Assembly: GCF_016786215.1 (NCBI RefSeq)
Contig: NZ_JADOBG010000013.1
Location: 1-38,008, forward strand
Origin: Legionella bononiensis
GTDB taxonomy: Bacteria; Pseudomonadota; Gammaproteobacteria; Legionellales; Legionellaceae
Length of the DNA stretch: 38,008 nucleotides
Direction of reading: 5' to 3'
The position numbers and the translations under genes were made by a program. The notes under the pieces are model-generated. The model saw only the letters and a program-made list of their open reading frames with translations. It had not been told where the DNA came from and did no database searches. Positions 8,135 to 16,780 of the stretch are shown in pieces; within the stretch, counting starts at the first letter, position 1; each line of letters starts with the position of its first letter.

Positions 8135-8917
8135 ATGAGACTTAAAAATAAGGTCGCCGTAATTACTGGAGCTGCGAGTGGAATAGGCAAGGAAATTGCC
8201 ATGGTTTATGCAAAGGAAGGTGCAAAAATTGCGATTGCGGATCTCAACCTGGATCAGGCAACTCGTGCCGCAGATGAAATAAATTCTCAGGGCGGTCAAG
8301 CCATAGCAGTTGCCATGAATGTTACCGATGAACATCAAGTCAATCAGGGAATAGATGCCGTTGCAGAGCATTTTGGTGGCGTTGATGTTTTGGTAAGTAA
8401 CGCCGGTATTCAAATCATTGAATCAATCGATAAATTAGCCTTTTCTGACTGGAAAAAACTGATTGCCATCCATCTGGACGGAGCATTTTTAACTACCCGG
8501 GCTGCTTTAAAGCATATGTATGCATCCGGTAAAGGAGGAAGCGTCATCTATATGGGCTCAGTTCATTCCAAAGAGGCTTCCGTACTCAAAGCCCCTTATG
8601 TTACTGCAAAGCATGGTTTACTGGGTTTGTGTAAAGTCGTAGCTAAAGAAGGCGCTGCTCATAATGTAAGAGCAAATGTCATATGTCCCGGTTTCGTACG
8701 CACTCCACTGGTTGACAAACAAATTCCAGAACAAGCTAAGGAACTGGGTATCAGTGAAGCGGATGTTATAAAAAAAGTAATGTTAAAAGACACAGTTGAT
8801 GGTGAATTTACTACTACCGATGATGTTGCCCAAACCGCTTTATTTTTCGCTTCATTTGATTCGAATGCATTAACCGGTCAATCCCTGGTTGTCAGTCATG
8901 GATGGTTCATGGAGTAA
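8135..8917 (+). CDS. bdhA: D-3-hydroxybutyrate dehydrogenase (SDR)
   Basis: NAD-dependent oxidation of 3-hydroxybutyrate to acetoacetate, the step after poly-3-hydroxybutyrate (PHB) breakdown; cytosolic. 260 aa, the family length. It has TGAASGIG (11-18) for the cofactor, NAG (89-91), and catalytic S142, Y155 and K159 in the YxxxK arrangement. ATG at 8135 has AAGGA upstream. It is first gene of bdhA-patD-adc: patD starts 3 bp after its stop. The bdhA-patD pair is known in L. pneumophila as a virulence-linked operon (recalled). SDR substrates cannot be proved from sequence, but the operon with acetoacetate decarboxylase strongly supports this one. Confidence 0.93.
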   Translation: MRLKNKVAVITGAASGIGKEIAMVYAKEGAKIAIADLNLDQATRAADEINSQGGQAIAVAMNVTDEHQVNQGIDAVAEHFGGVDVLVSNAGIQIIESIDKLAFSDWKKLIAIHLDGAFLTTRAALKHMYASGKGGSVIYMGSVHSKEASVLKAPYVTAKHGLLGLCKVVAKEGAAHNVRANVICPGFVRTPLVDKQIPEQAKELGISEADVIKKVMLKDTVDGEFTTTDDVAQTALFFASFDSNALTGQSLVVSHGWFME

Positions 8918-8920
8918 ACC

Positions 8921-10084
8921 ATGGTTCAAACCAAGAGCAATAAATTCAAGGCACTATTTAAAAGCATAGCCTGTACTTTTCAGGGCGGAGGGGCATTAGG
9001 AGCTTATCAGGCTGGCGTTCTTCGCGCATTAGATGAAGCAGGATATTTCCCTGATTGGTATGTAGGTACATCTATTGGAGCAATTAATGCCGCGATAGCC
9101 GCAGGTAATCCTGAAAACATACGCGTTGAAAAACTGTATCAATTTTGGGAGTCCATCGCGACGCCCGGCACTATTGGAGAAACGCTATTACCTAATGACC
9201 CGGACAGTCGAAAAATCCAACATTTACTGGCAGCTCATTCATCCCTTCTTTTTGGACAACCGGGTTTTTTTATACCTCGATTTCCACCACCACAATGGGG
9301 ATGGCATAATAGCCCTGATAAAATCAGTTATTATGACACCGCGCCTTTGCGCAGCACTCTAGAAAAATATATTGATTTCGATCGGATAAACAATAAAAGA
9401 GTAGCGAGATTGTGTATTGGAGCAGTAGAAATCTGCTCGGGAAAAATGGTCTATTTTGACTCGTTCAACCAAAAAATTGGCCCTGAGCATATCATGGCCA
9501 GCGGCGCGCTACCTCCCGGGTTTCCTGCAGTTGAAGTCGAAGGAAAATTTTATTGGGATGGCGGTATTTCCAATAACACCCCTACCAGTTATGTACTATC
9601 TAATCAATATCGTAAAAATGTATTGTGTTTTATGGTGCATTTATTTGATTCCTTTGGATTACATCCCACAACACTCGATGAAGTAATAAAACGCAAGAAA
9701 GATATTGAATTTTCCAGTCGTTTTACTAAAACCATTCAGCTGTATCAGCAGATTCAAACCTTGAAAAACACCATTCACATGTTGTCCCATTTCGTACCCA
9801 AAGAGAAAAAATCAGATCCTGAAATAAAGCTCTGTATTTCCAGAGGACATGAATCCACAATATCTTTGGTTCGCTTCTTATACAAACATGATGAAACCGA
9901 ACTATCTTCAAAAGATTTTGAATTTTCGTCTAAATCAATCCATGAGCGATTAGCTAATGGATACCATGATGGAGTTAATGCGATAAAAAAATCGCCCTGG
10001 CTCAAACCAGTACCTGTTACTGAAGGCATTGCCTTATATGATATGTCCGATATGAAAACCTTTAAGGAGAATCACGATGAATGA
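8921..10084 (+). CDS. patD: Patatin-like phospholipase PatD
   Basis: 387-aa patatin-family serine hydrolase. The oxyanion loop [11 protein letters not shown] lies at about 22-32, the nucleophile elbow GTSIG at 49-53 (S51), and the dyad Asp in DGG at 213-215. The C-terminal ~150 residues form the extension usual in this bacterial subgroup. No signal peptide. ATG at 8921 has GGAG 6 nt upstream inside the end of bdhA, suggesting coupling. Known: patatins are lipid acyl hydrolases. Inferred: sitting between bdhA and adc, it may release 3-hydroxybutyrate from storage polymer or oligomers, or feed fatty acids into the same pool. A pure phospholipase/virulence role is the alternative. Confidence 0.9.
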   Translation: MVQTKSNKFKALFKSIACTFQGGGALGAYQAGVLRALDEAGYFPDWYVGTSIGAINAAIAAGNPENIRVEKLYQFWESIATPGTIGETLLPNDPDSRKIQHLLAAHSSLLFGQPGFFIPRFPPPQWGWHNSPDKISYYDTAPLRSTLEKYIDFDRINNKRVARLCIGAVEICSGKMVYFDSFNQKIGPEHIMASGALPPGFPAVEVEGKFYWDGGISNNTPTSYVLSNQYRKNVLCFMVHLFDSFGLHPTTLDEVIKRKKDIEFSSRFTKTIQLYQQIQTLKNTIHMLSHFVPKEKKSDPEIKLCISRGHESTISLVRFLYKHDETELSSKDFEFSSKSIHERLANGYHDGVNAIKKSPWLKPVPVTEGIALYDMSDMKTFKENHDE

Positions 10085-10817
10085 AGCAGAGGTGATAAAG
10101 AGAGCATTTACAATGCCCATTACCTGTCCATCATATCCTCGAGGTCCGTATCGCTTCACTAATAGAGAATATTTCATTATTTCTTATGAAACGGATATGG
10201 ATTTACTGCGTGAAGTAGTACCTGCGCCTTTGGAAGTTACCGAGCCTGTAGTCAAATTTGAATTCATAAGAATGCCTGACTCTACCGGTTTTGGTAATTA
10301 TACTGAATCGGGTCAAGTCATACCTGTGCGGTATAAAGGTAAACCAGGAGGGTATACCCATGCCATGTATCTGGACGATCAACCTCCAATAGCGGGTGGT
10401 CGTGAAATTTGGGGATTTCCCAAAAAACTGGCTCAACCCAAATTGCAAGTCGTTAATGAAACCCTGCTGGGCACTCTCGAGTATGGCCCGTGTCGAATTG
10501 CAACGGCAACTATGGGTTATAAATACGAATCCCTGGATGTAAAAAAAATCCAGGAATCAATGTCCACTGCAAATTATTTATTAAAAATCATTCCCCATGT
10601 TGATGGCACTACCAGAATTTGTGAATTGGTTGAATACCATCTGATTGATATAACTGTTAAAGGAGCCTGGCAAGGACCGGCTCAAATTGAACTGGCACAT
10701 CATGCTCTGGCACCGGTAGCATGCCTTCCTGTGCGACGCATAATAAATGCCGTTCATATTTTATCGGATTTGACTTTACCCTATGGAACAGTTGTTCATG
10801 ATTATTTAACTAAATAA
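10077..10817 (+). CDS. adc: Acetoacetate decarboxylase
   Basis: Converts acetoacetate to acetone and CO2 through a Schiff-base lysine; cytosolic. 246 aa, the usual size. [12 protein letters not shown] at about 110-121 contains the paired lysines of the active site (K116/K117), the hallmark of the family, with the preceding Glu also conserved. It overlaps the end of patD by 8 bp, so it is translationally coupled and third in the operon. With bdhA it makes a 3-hydroxybutyrate - acetoacetate - acetone route. Some Adc-like proteins use other substrates, but the context favours acetoacetate. Confidence 0.9.
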   Translation: MNEAEVIKRAFTMPITCPSYPRGPYRFTNREYFIISYETDMDLLREVVPAPLEVTEPVVKFEFIRMPDSTGFGNYTESGQVIPVRYKGKPGGYTHAMYLDDQPPIAGGREIWGFPKKLAQPKLQVVNETLLGTLEYGPCRIATATMGYKYESLDVKKIQESMSTANYLLKIIPHVDGTTRICELVEYHLIDITVKGAWQGPAQIELAHHALAPVACLPVRRIINAVHILSDLTLPYGTVVHDYLTK

Positions 10818-10971
10818 TCTTTAAAAAAGCAGTTCAATTGGTGCGAACGAATTGAGTATGCTGAGGTTTAACGAGATTTTGATGATTTTACTGAACCAAT
10901 TAGACTCAAACAGTGAAGTAAAAAAACATCAAAAACCCTTTAAATTCAATGCAATAATGGCTTCCAGTAGA

Positions 10972-11000
10972 TTGTACTGCTTTTTCTAGGATAATATAGA
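10972..11000 (+). promoter_or_regulatory. Sigma-70-type promoter of motA-motB
   Basis: TTGTAC (10972-10977), a 17-bp spacer, then TATAGA (10995-11000), 26 bp before the motA ATG. I see no FliA-type element here, which suggests expression outside the late flagellar class. Confidence 0.5.
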
Positions 11001-11025
11001 ACAAAACGCTTCAGGATGATGAAAG

Positions 11026-11931
11026 ATGCTAATTATTATAGGATATATTGTAATCTTGCTTTGTGTGTTTGGTGGATTCTCCCTTGCTGGGGGTCATCTT
11101 GCCGCAATATTTCAACCACTCGAACTGCTGATCATAGGCGGAGCGGCTATTGGTTCATTCATAGTCGGTAATAGTGGTACAGTGATTAAAGCGGTTCTTA
11201 AAGCACTACCGGGCATTTTCAAGGGGCAAAAATCGGCTAGGATCGTTTTTGTAGATTTGCTTGCCTTACTCTACAATCTTTTAAATAAAGCGAGGCAACA
11301 AGGTTTGATGTCTCTTGAAACCGATATTGATGACCCTGAAAACAGCCCAATTTTCAGTAGTTACCCTGCATTAATGAGCAATCACCATGTTATCGAATTT
11401 ATTTGCGATTATTTAAGATTGATTATCACGTCCAATATGCAACCATTTCAGCTTGAAGCCTTAATGGATATGGAAATTGATTCTCACCATGAAGAAGAAA
11501 TGATTCCGGCAAACTCCATTACCAAACTTGCAGACGCAATGCCCGCCTTTGGTATTGTAGCGGCCGTTCTGGGTGTGGTTCATACTATGGAATCCATCAG
11601 TTTACCGCCTTCGGAACTGGGGGTTTTAATTGCGCATGCCCTGGTCGGTACCTTTTTGGGGATTTTATTGGGTTATGGATTTGTAGGTCCCATCGCCACC
11701 GCGATGGAACAACGTGCAAATCAAACACAACTGATGCTTCAATGCATCAAAGTAACCATTCTGGCCAGTTTACATAATAACCCTCCAATTATTGCTGTGG
11801 AATTTGGTCGAAAAGTCTTGTTCTCATCACAACGACCTTCATTTAATCAATTAAATGATGAAATTAAAAATGCGAAGCCTGCTGCAGCTGCCGCCATTTC
11901 CACAGAAAATACTCAACCAACCCCAAGTTAG
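11026..11931 (+). CDS. motA: Stator protein MotA
   Basis: Proton-channel half of a flagellar stator; inner membrane. 301 aa with four hydrophobic segments, two near the N-terminus (about 1-20, 33-50) and two around 170-190 and 200-222. The residues that matter in E. coli MotA sit at the same numbers here: R90 and E98 in the cytoplasmic loop, P173 in MPAFGIVAAVLG, and P222 in GPIATAMEQ. It is followed 9 bp later by motB. No chemotaxis or other flagellar genes are nearby, so this is a stand-alone stator pair. The TolQ/ExbB families are excluded by this residue pattern and the MotB partner. Confidence 0.95.
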   Translation: MLIIIGYIVILLCVFGGFSLAGGHLAAIFQPLELLIIGGAAIGSFIVGNSGTVIKAVLKALPGIFKGQKSARIVFVDLLALLYNLLNKARQQGLMSLETDIDDPENSPIFSSYPALMSNHHVIEFICDYLRLIITSNMQPFQLEALMDMEIDSHHEEEMIPANSITKLADAMPAFGIVAAVLGVVHTMESISLPPSELGVLIAHALVGTFLGILLGYGFVGPIATAMEQRANQTQLMLQCIKVTILASLHNNPPIIAVEFGRKVLFSSQRPSFNQLNDEIKNAKPAAAAAISTENTQPTPS

Positions 11932-11940
11932 AGCCTGACC

Positions 11941-12879
11941 ATGACTGAAATAAATGATATTAGTGATTCAACAAGTGACGATCTTGGTGAAAAAAAAGAG
12001 AAGAAAGATAAAAAAGAAAAGCATGCCATTCCACCTGTTATCCGAAAAATAAACAAACAAAAACACCAACACCATGGGGGATCCTGGAAAATCGCCTATG
12101 CTGATTTTGTCACTGCAATGATGGCGTTCTTCTTGCTGATGTGGTTAGTTTCTTCTTTAAATAAAGCACAAAAGGCAGGTATTTCAGAGTATTTTAAACA
12201 GCCCATGAAAGTGGCTATTTTTGGTGGTGAAAGCATAGGCAACCGACAAATTAATATCAAAGGTGGTGGTCCCAATGTAGAAGACAGCGATGGACAGGTT
12301 TCCGCCAGTAACAAACCCCTTAATAATCAGAAAATAGCTCAAAATAAAGAGGTTATAGAATCGAATAAAGCAGAATTGAAAAAACTGGAAGAGCTCAAAT
12401 CAGAAATCAATCTAAGTATAGAACAAGACCCTGCTCTAGCGGGATTAAAAAAGCAACTGTTAATGGATGTCGTTTCTGATGGCTTAAGGATCCAGCTCAT
12501 CGATAATCAAAAAAAACCCATGTTTGATGTAGGATCCGATAAAATTAATCCCGAAATTGAACCCATTCTTGCCAATATAGTTAAATTACTCAATTCGGTG
12601 CCCAACAAAATAACCATTCAGGGGCATACAGACGCAAGCCCCTATCATAATCCTGATGAACTGGAATACACTAACTGGGAATTATCCGCTCAAAGAGCAA
12701 ATGCGGCACGACGAGCACTGATTAAAGCGGGAATGAATGAAGATAAAGTTATGACCGTTTCCGGATTCTCCTCCACCGTTCTTTTAGATAAATCCAATCC
12801 GTTAAATCCTGAAAATAGACGCATCAGCATTATAGTAATGAAAAAAGGAGCGGAAGATAAAATTAAAACAAATAAATAG
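11941..12879 (+). CDS. motB: Stator protein MotB (OmpA-like peptidoglycan anchor)
   Basis: 312 aa. A long Lys/Glu-rich cytoplasmic N-terminus (1-48) precedes the single membrane helix, with AYADFVTAMMAFFLLMWLVSS containing the proton-binding Asp (D55). A linker follows, then an OmpA/MotB peptidoglycan-binding domain at about 195-305 (IQGHTDASPY, NWELSAQRANAARRAL, NPENRRISI). The cytoplasmic tail of ~48 residues, with KKEKKDKKEK, is longer and more charged than in E. coli MotB (~27). The ribosome site is weak, consistent with coupling to motA. Works with MotA to drive the flagellar rotor. Confidence 0.95.
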   Translation: MTEINDISDSTSDDLGEKKEKKDKKEKHAIPPVIRKINKQKHQHHGGSWKIAYADFVTAMMAFFLLMWLVSSLNKAQKAGISEYFKQPMKVAIFGGESIGNRQINIKGGGPNVEDSDGQVSASNKPLNNQKIAQNKEVIESNKAELKKLEELKSEINLSIEQDPALAGLKKQLLMDVVSDGLRIQLIDNQKKPMFDVGSDKINPEIEPILANIVKLLNSVPNKITIQGHTDASPYHNPDELEYTNWELSAQRANAARRALIKAGMNEDKVMTVSGFSSTVLLDKSNPLNPENRRISIIVMKKGAEDKIKTNK

Positions 12880-12958
12880 GCTATGTTAACAATTCGAATA
12901 CCTCTTAAACATTACTTGCTTTGTTTAAACTACTTGGATATGATTTATGATGCAATTG

Positions 12959-12988
12959 TTGAAATATTAACTCTATAGTGTTAATATT
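12959..12988 (+). promoter_or_regulatory. sdaC promoter with palindromic operator-like site
   Basis: TTGAAA (12959-12964), a 17-bp spacer and TAATAT (12982-12987) make a sigma-70 promoter 57 bp before sdaC. A perfect 9-bp inverted repeat, AATATTAAC (12963-12971) and GTTAATATT (12980-12988), separated by 8 nt, covers the spacer and the -10. A dimeric regulator bound there would block RNA polymerase. The regulator is unknown. Confidence 0.6.
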
Positions 12989-13044
12989 GACCAATTCCAA
13001 GGGGATGGCTCTTAAAATACTAGCAATGAAATGAGGATCTTTTC

Positions 13045-14337
13045 ATGTCGTTAAATGAATCCGCAGCAATAGTATCACCTGTATCAGAAAACAAATTCTC
13101 AGAATGGAGAAAACAAGATACGGTATGGATGTTAAGTCTTTACGGTACAGCAATAGGTGCTGGAACCCTTTTTCTACCCATAGATGCCGGGCTTAATGGT
13201 ATTTTACCTCTCATCATTATGACTTTGCTGGCATTTCCAATGACCTACTATTCTCATCGAGCCTTGTGCCGGTTTGTATTATCGGGATCTTCTCCACACA
13301 ATGACATCACTGAAGTCGTAGAAGAACATTTCGGCTCATTCGCTGGCCGGATGTTAACCGGTTTATATTTCTTTGCCATTTATCCCATTTTATTAATGTA
13401 TAGCGTGGCAATAACGAACACAACAGAAAGCTTTATTGTCAATCAAATGGGATTCAATGCTCCGCCAAGAGCACTTCTGGCTATTGTATTAATTCTGGCA
13501 TTAATGGCCATAGTACGGTTTGGACAGGACATTATTGTTAAATCAATGTCCTTGCTGGTATATCCTTTCGCAACCATCTTATTGCTCCTCTCATTATATT
13601 TAATACCCAACTGGAACAATGCCATATTACAGCAAAGTAACTCCTTACAGGCTAATGGTGGACATGGATTATTAATGACCTTATGGTTAATCATTCCTGT
13701 CATGGTATTTTCTTTTAATCATTCCCCCATAATCTCTTCTTTTGCCGTAAGTCAAAAACAGCAATACGGTAATCAGGCCGATAAACGAAGCTCATTAATT
13801 ATGAAATACAGCCATTTACTCATGGTTTTTTCAGTAATGTTCTTTGTATTCAGTTGTGTCTTTAGTCTGTCACCTCAGGATTTAATGCAGGCCAAACAAC
13901 AGAATATCTCTATTTTGTCTTATCTGGCCAATCACTTTAATACTCCGGTCATAGCTTATATCGCTCCTGTTATTGCGTTTATTGCCATTTCAAAATCGTT
14001 TCTTGGTCACTATCTTGGGGCAAAAGAAGGTATGAGCGGCATTATCGTTAAAGCCCTGAAATCTTCTGGAAAAACCATCAGTAAAAGCGCGTTACAACGA
14101 GTCATTGAAGTATTTATGATTCTGACTTGTTGGGTTGTCGCTACCATTAATCCCAATATCCTGAAAATGATAGAAACATTAGGTGGGCCAGTCATTGCTA
14201 TCCTGTTGTTTATTATGCCAATGTATGCCATTGCCCGGGTTCCAGCGATGAAAAAATACAGCAACCACTTCAGTAATGTATTTATTACCATCATGGGGAT
14301 TATCTCCATCTCGGCAATTATTTATGGGTTAATTTAG
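13045..14337 (+). CDS. sdaC: Serine:H+ symporter SdaC (HAAAP family)
   Basis: 430 aa, about eleven membrane helices, inner membrane. Long stretches look close to E. coli SdaC as I remember it: LYGTAIGAGTLFLPI, ITEVVEEHFG, VFSFNHSPIISSF, QNISILSYLANHFN and SFLGHYLGA. This is a serine importer, and serine is a main carbon source for Legionella (known). The ATG at 13045 comes after the promoter described above. It is a single-gene unit; two inverted-repeat elements follow it. Threonine transport (TdcC-like) is the main alternative; the family is certain. Confidence 0.9.
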   Translation: MSLNESAAIVSPVSENKFSEWRKQDTVWMLSLYGTAIGAGTLFLPIDAGLNGILPLIIMTLLAFPMTYYSHRALCRFVLSGSSPHNDITEVVEEHFGSFAGRMLTGLYFFAIYPILLMYSVAITNTTESFIVNQMGFNAPPRALLAIVLILALMAIVRFGQDIIVKSMSLLVYPFATILLLLSLYLIPNWNNAILQQSNSLQANGGHGLLMTLWLIIPVMVFSFNHSPIISSFAVSQKQQYGNQADKRSSLIMKYSHLLMVFSVMFFVFSCVFSLSPQDLMQAKQQNISILSYLANHFNTPVIAYIAPVIAFIAISKSFLGHYLGAKEGMSGIIVKALKSSGKTISKSALQRVIEVFMILTCWVVATINPNILKMIETLGGPVIAILLFIMPMYAIARVPAMKKYSNHFSNVFITIMGIISISAIIYGLI

Positions 14338-14405
14338 GGTGTATTGATTCGGTTCAAAAATCTGCGTGCCTCGGCATGTACCTGAACAATCATCACTGTT
14401 TCTAC

Positions 14406-14495
14406 GTCATCCTCGCGAAAGCGGGGATCGCTCCAAAAACCAGCACAATGCCACATGTTAGATTGATACCCGCTTTTGCGCTGAGGATACCTGAC
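14406..14495. repeat. Inverted-repeat intergenic element 1
   Basis: The left arm GTCATCCTCGCGAAAGCGGG (from 14406, to 14429) pairs imperfectly with the right arm 14465-14495, which reads as its reverse complement with small insertions. About 35 bp lies between. No ORF. It is a hairpin-forming element of the REP/MITE-like type. The rest of the 452-bp gap 14338-14789 holds element 2 and unremarkable AT-rich sequence with no gene I can support. Confidence 0.7.
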
Positions 14496-14544
14496 ATTTA
14501 ATTACCAAACCGATTAATAAGAGGCTCATCTGAGTAAAAAATAC

Positions 14545-14630
14545 GTCATTCCCGCGAAGGCAGGAATCCATGCATCAAATGTGCACCTCATTATGCTTGA
14601 TTATTGGATCCCCGCCTACGCGAGGATGAC
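14545..14630. repeat. Inverted-repeat intergenic element 2
   Basis: Arms 14545-14570 (GTCATTCCCGCGAAGGCAGG and on) and 14605-14630 (ending CTACGCGAGGATGAC) match as reverse complements with a few mismatches. They are related in sequence to element 1 50 bp away. The GTCATTCCCGCG core is widespread in bacterial intergenic palindromes. There is no transposase. Confidence 0.75.
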
Positions 14631-14789
14631 AAGCTTATAAAAAGTGCCAATTAAGATGAATCAAAGTGCATTGTTAAAAAGTGAAGAACTCTCTGAGCTT
14701 GTCCGAGGCATCCTTAAAGATGTTTACAGAACTTAGATAACATTCCTAATATCCCTCAAATCTCAACCTCTTACCACATTGAGAAAGCG

Positions 14790-16709
14790 TTACTTGATCT
14801 TCAGTATTGAATTGACGACTTCCGGATGCGGCTCGGTAACAGGAGCAGTACTAAAGAAAGAGAAGCAATCAAAGCCTTTAGGTTTTAATCGCTCTAACTC
14901 ACGCTCAATAATGTTATTCATTTCACCTTGGGTGGTAGTCCAACCGAATAATCCTCTGATTTGGCGAATGATCCATAGTCTGCTTCGTAACTGTCGGATG
15001 TATTGCAGTCCTGCACAGTGCGATTTGGTTGAATGTCCATTAATATCTTTCTTTAACTGAATCAGTATTTTTTTAAACTCAGGATTTGCTCTATTCTCTT
15101 TCGTGTATCTGGCAACACACTCTATAGCTAAATTCTTTTTATTTTTTAAACAAAAACGGTGATCTTCACCGATGTCACGAAGAATGTCTTTAAATTGATC
15201 ATAGGATTGTGCCTGAACAACTCTATCTATATAGGGTGTGACAAATTTATGATATTCTACCTTCTCAAATTTATTAAATAATTTGAATTCTTTTGTTTGC
15301 TCAGCGCCATGCTCCAATAAATGTCGCATGGTAAAACGAAGATCCTGACGAACATCCTCAGGATGTAATTCAGCTGAATGCCCCCTATCTACAGCACAAT
15401 CCAGGGGAGTTTTTCCCTGATTATTTTTTTTATTAATCAAATGCCCGTATTTTTGTATGGTTTCTTCATAACGATAGTCACCGAGTTTGATGGCAATATG
15501 AAGCGGTGTATCACCCTCAACAATTCCATCACCAGAATCACACAACTGCTGATGAGTTTGCATCGTCTGTTCAAGCTGCTCAAGTAACAGTTTATTGTAT
15601 TGAGCCTGTTCGGGCACTATTTCCTTTAATAAGACTCTCTTCTCTTCTGAAGTTAAATTAACGAGAAACAAACGAAATTCTTTTAATGAAAAAAGCACTG
15701 ATCTTAATTGAGCCTGCCTTGAAGCCGTTGCCTGAGTTAATAATGCGATTTGAGCCCTGTCACATGATGTACTTCCATCCAGACACTCATTTAACGATTT
15801 AACCAGTAATTCATTGGGCAATAAAATATGTTTATAAAACGACATCCATTTGGCTTTTTTAAACTCAGGCAAATCCTTTAATTGAGCGAAGGCTGTCACT
15901 TCATCTTGATTATGATACTCCTTATCGTTCCATGGATTGGGAAACAAACTGAGTTTTGTTGGCCAATAGGAATTAGCCGAATCCCTGATTTTGGGAAAAT
16001 CAAGCAAGTCTTTTGCAGTAATATTAAATGCATTGTCTCCATTCAACCAATGAGATGGTCTTGCAAAATAAAAGGACATGATGCTATCAGCAAACATTAA
16101 ATCATGATCAATTTTAAAAAAGACGGCTTTTGGCTTTCCATTGTCTTCCACCAGATAAAAACCAAAATTACCCTTATGCAGATCGTCCTCTTCCAAAGTA
16201 AAAGAACTGGCGAATATATTGGCTAATGAAGAGTAATCAATACTTAGCGTCTTTGACTGTTCAGCTTCCAATAATGATTTAAAAAAGGCCGGTGGTAATT
16301 TATCAAGAAAATAAAGCGGTATCTGTTCCGCAGATTGTACCGATTTTTTCTCTAATTGCTTTATTGAGCCTGAGTGATCCAAGGCATAAAAAGGATGGCT
16401 CAGCCCCTCATTTTTTTCTACGACGTAACCTAGATGCTCCACCCCTAATCCGACAATCTTCTGGGAATCATCCACTACAAACTTCTGGTCAGGAATTGAG
16501 ACCCCGGACATAAACAGGCCGGCCAGTTTACTGAAGGCTATTTCAAGTTGTGAAAATTGCGGGTTTCCAAATTTATTTTTTTTAAAAATAATTTTTATCG
16601 GTTTCCCTTTTTTATCTGGAGGAATATAGGTTGCGTCAGGATAGGTTTCATGCCCCGCAAGCAAGGACTTTCCAAGTTCAATATCTTTAATATGATAAAC
16701 TGAAACCAT
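14790..16709 (-). CDS. ankK: Ankyrin-repeat effector with PI3/4-kinase-like domain (AnkK/LegA5-like)
   Basis: 639 aa, no signal peptide. The N-terminal ~350 residues carry a lipid/protein-kinase-like core: Lys-rich strand IKIIFKK (38-44), the catalytic loop D176-L-H178-K-G-N181, and the metal motif K-I-D201-H-D203 in place of DFG. D-x-H-x-x-N plus I-D matches PI3/PI4-kinases. LegA5 belongs, as I recall, to the OpiA family of bacterial PI3-kinases. Two ankyrin repeats follow (GDTPLHIAIKLGDY at 399-412, QGKTPLDCAVDRGH at 431-444), then a helical C-terminal region. A host-directed Dot/Icm effector making PI3P on the vacuole is the likely role (family knowledge). No good ribosome site at ATG 16709. 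The gene lies downstream of pilU but has its own promoter candidate. Confidence 0.85.
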   Translation of the reverse strand: MVSVYHIKDIELGKSLLAGHETYPDATYIPPDKKGKPIKIIFKKNKFGNPQFSQLEIAFSKLAGLFMSGVSIPDQKFVVDDSQKIVGLGVEHLGYVVEKNEGLSHPFYALDHSGSIKQLEKKSVQSAEQIPLYFLDKLPPAFFKSLLEAEQSKTLSIDYSSLANIFASSFTLEEDDLHKGNFGFYLVEDNGKPKAVFFKIDHDLMFADSIMSFYFARPSHWLNGDNAFNITAKDLLDFPKIRDSANSYWPTKLSLFPNPWNDKEYHNQDEVTAFAQLKDLPEFKKAKWMSFYKHILLPNELLVKSLNECLDGSTSCDRAQIALLTQATASRQAQLRSVLFSLKEFRLFLVNLTSEEKRVLLKEIVPEQAQYNKLLLEQLEQTMQTHQQLCDSGDGIVEGDTPLHIAIKLGDYRYEETIQKYGHLINKKNNQGKTPLDCAVDRGHSAELHPEDVRQDLRFTMRHLLEHGAEQTKEFKLFNKFEKVEYHKFVTPYIDRVVQAQSYDQFKDILRDIGEDHRFCLKNKKNLAIECVARYTKENRANPEFKKILIQLKKDINGHSTKSHCAGLQYIRQLRSRLWIIRQIRGLFGWTTTQGEMNNIIERELERLKPKGFDCFSFFSTAPVTEPHPEVVNSILKIK

Positions 16710-16738
16710 GAGGATAAGACAAATAAATTAAGTTCATT

Positions 16739-16766
16739 ATTTTAACATAATGTTCAAAATAATCAA
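16739..16766 (-). promoter_or_regulatory. Candidate promoter of the ankK-like gene
   Basis: On the minus strand, TTGATT (16766-16761), a 16-bp spacer and TAAAAT (16744-16739), 30 bp before the ATG. No TTAAT direct repeat with 11-bp period is present, so PmrA control is not supported here. Confidence 0.4.
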
Positions 16767-16780
16767 AACGCGTGTGTGGT

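Noticed and set aside
9775..10029. Antisense ORFs inside patD and in many other genes
   Set aside because: Shadows of conserved coding frames.
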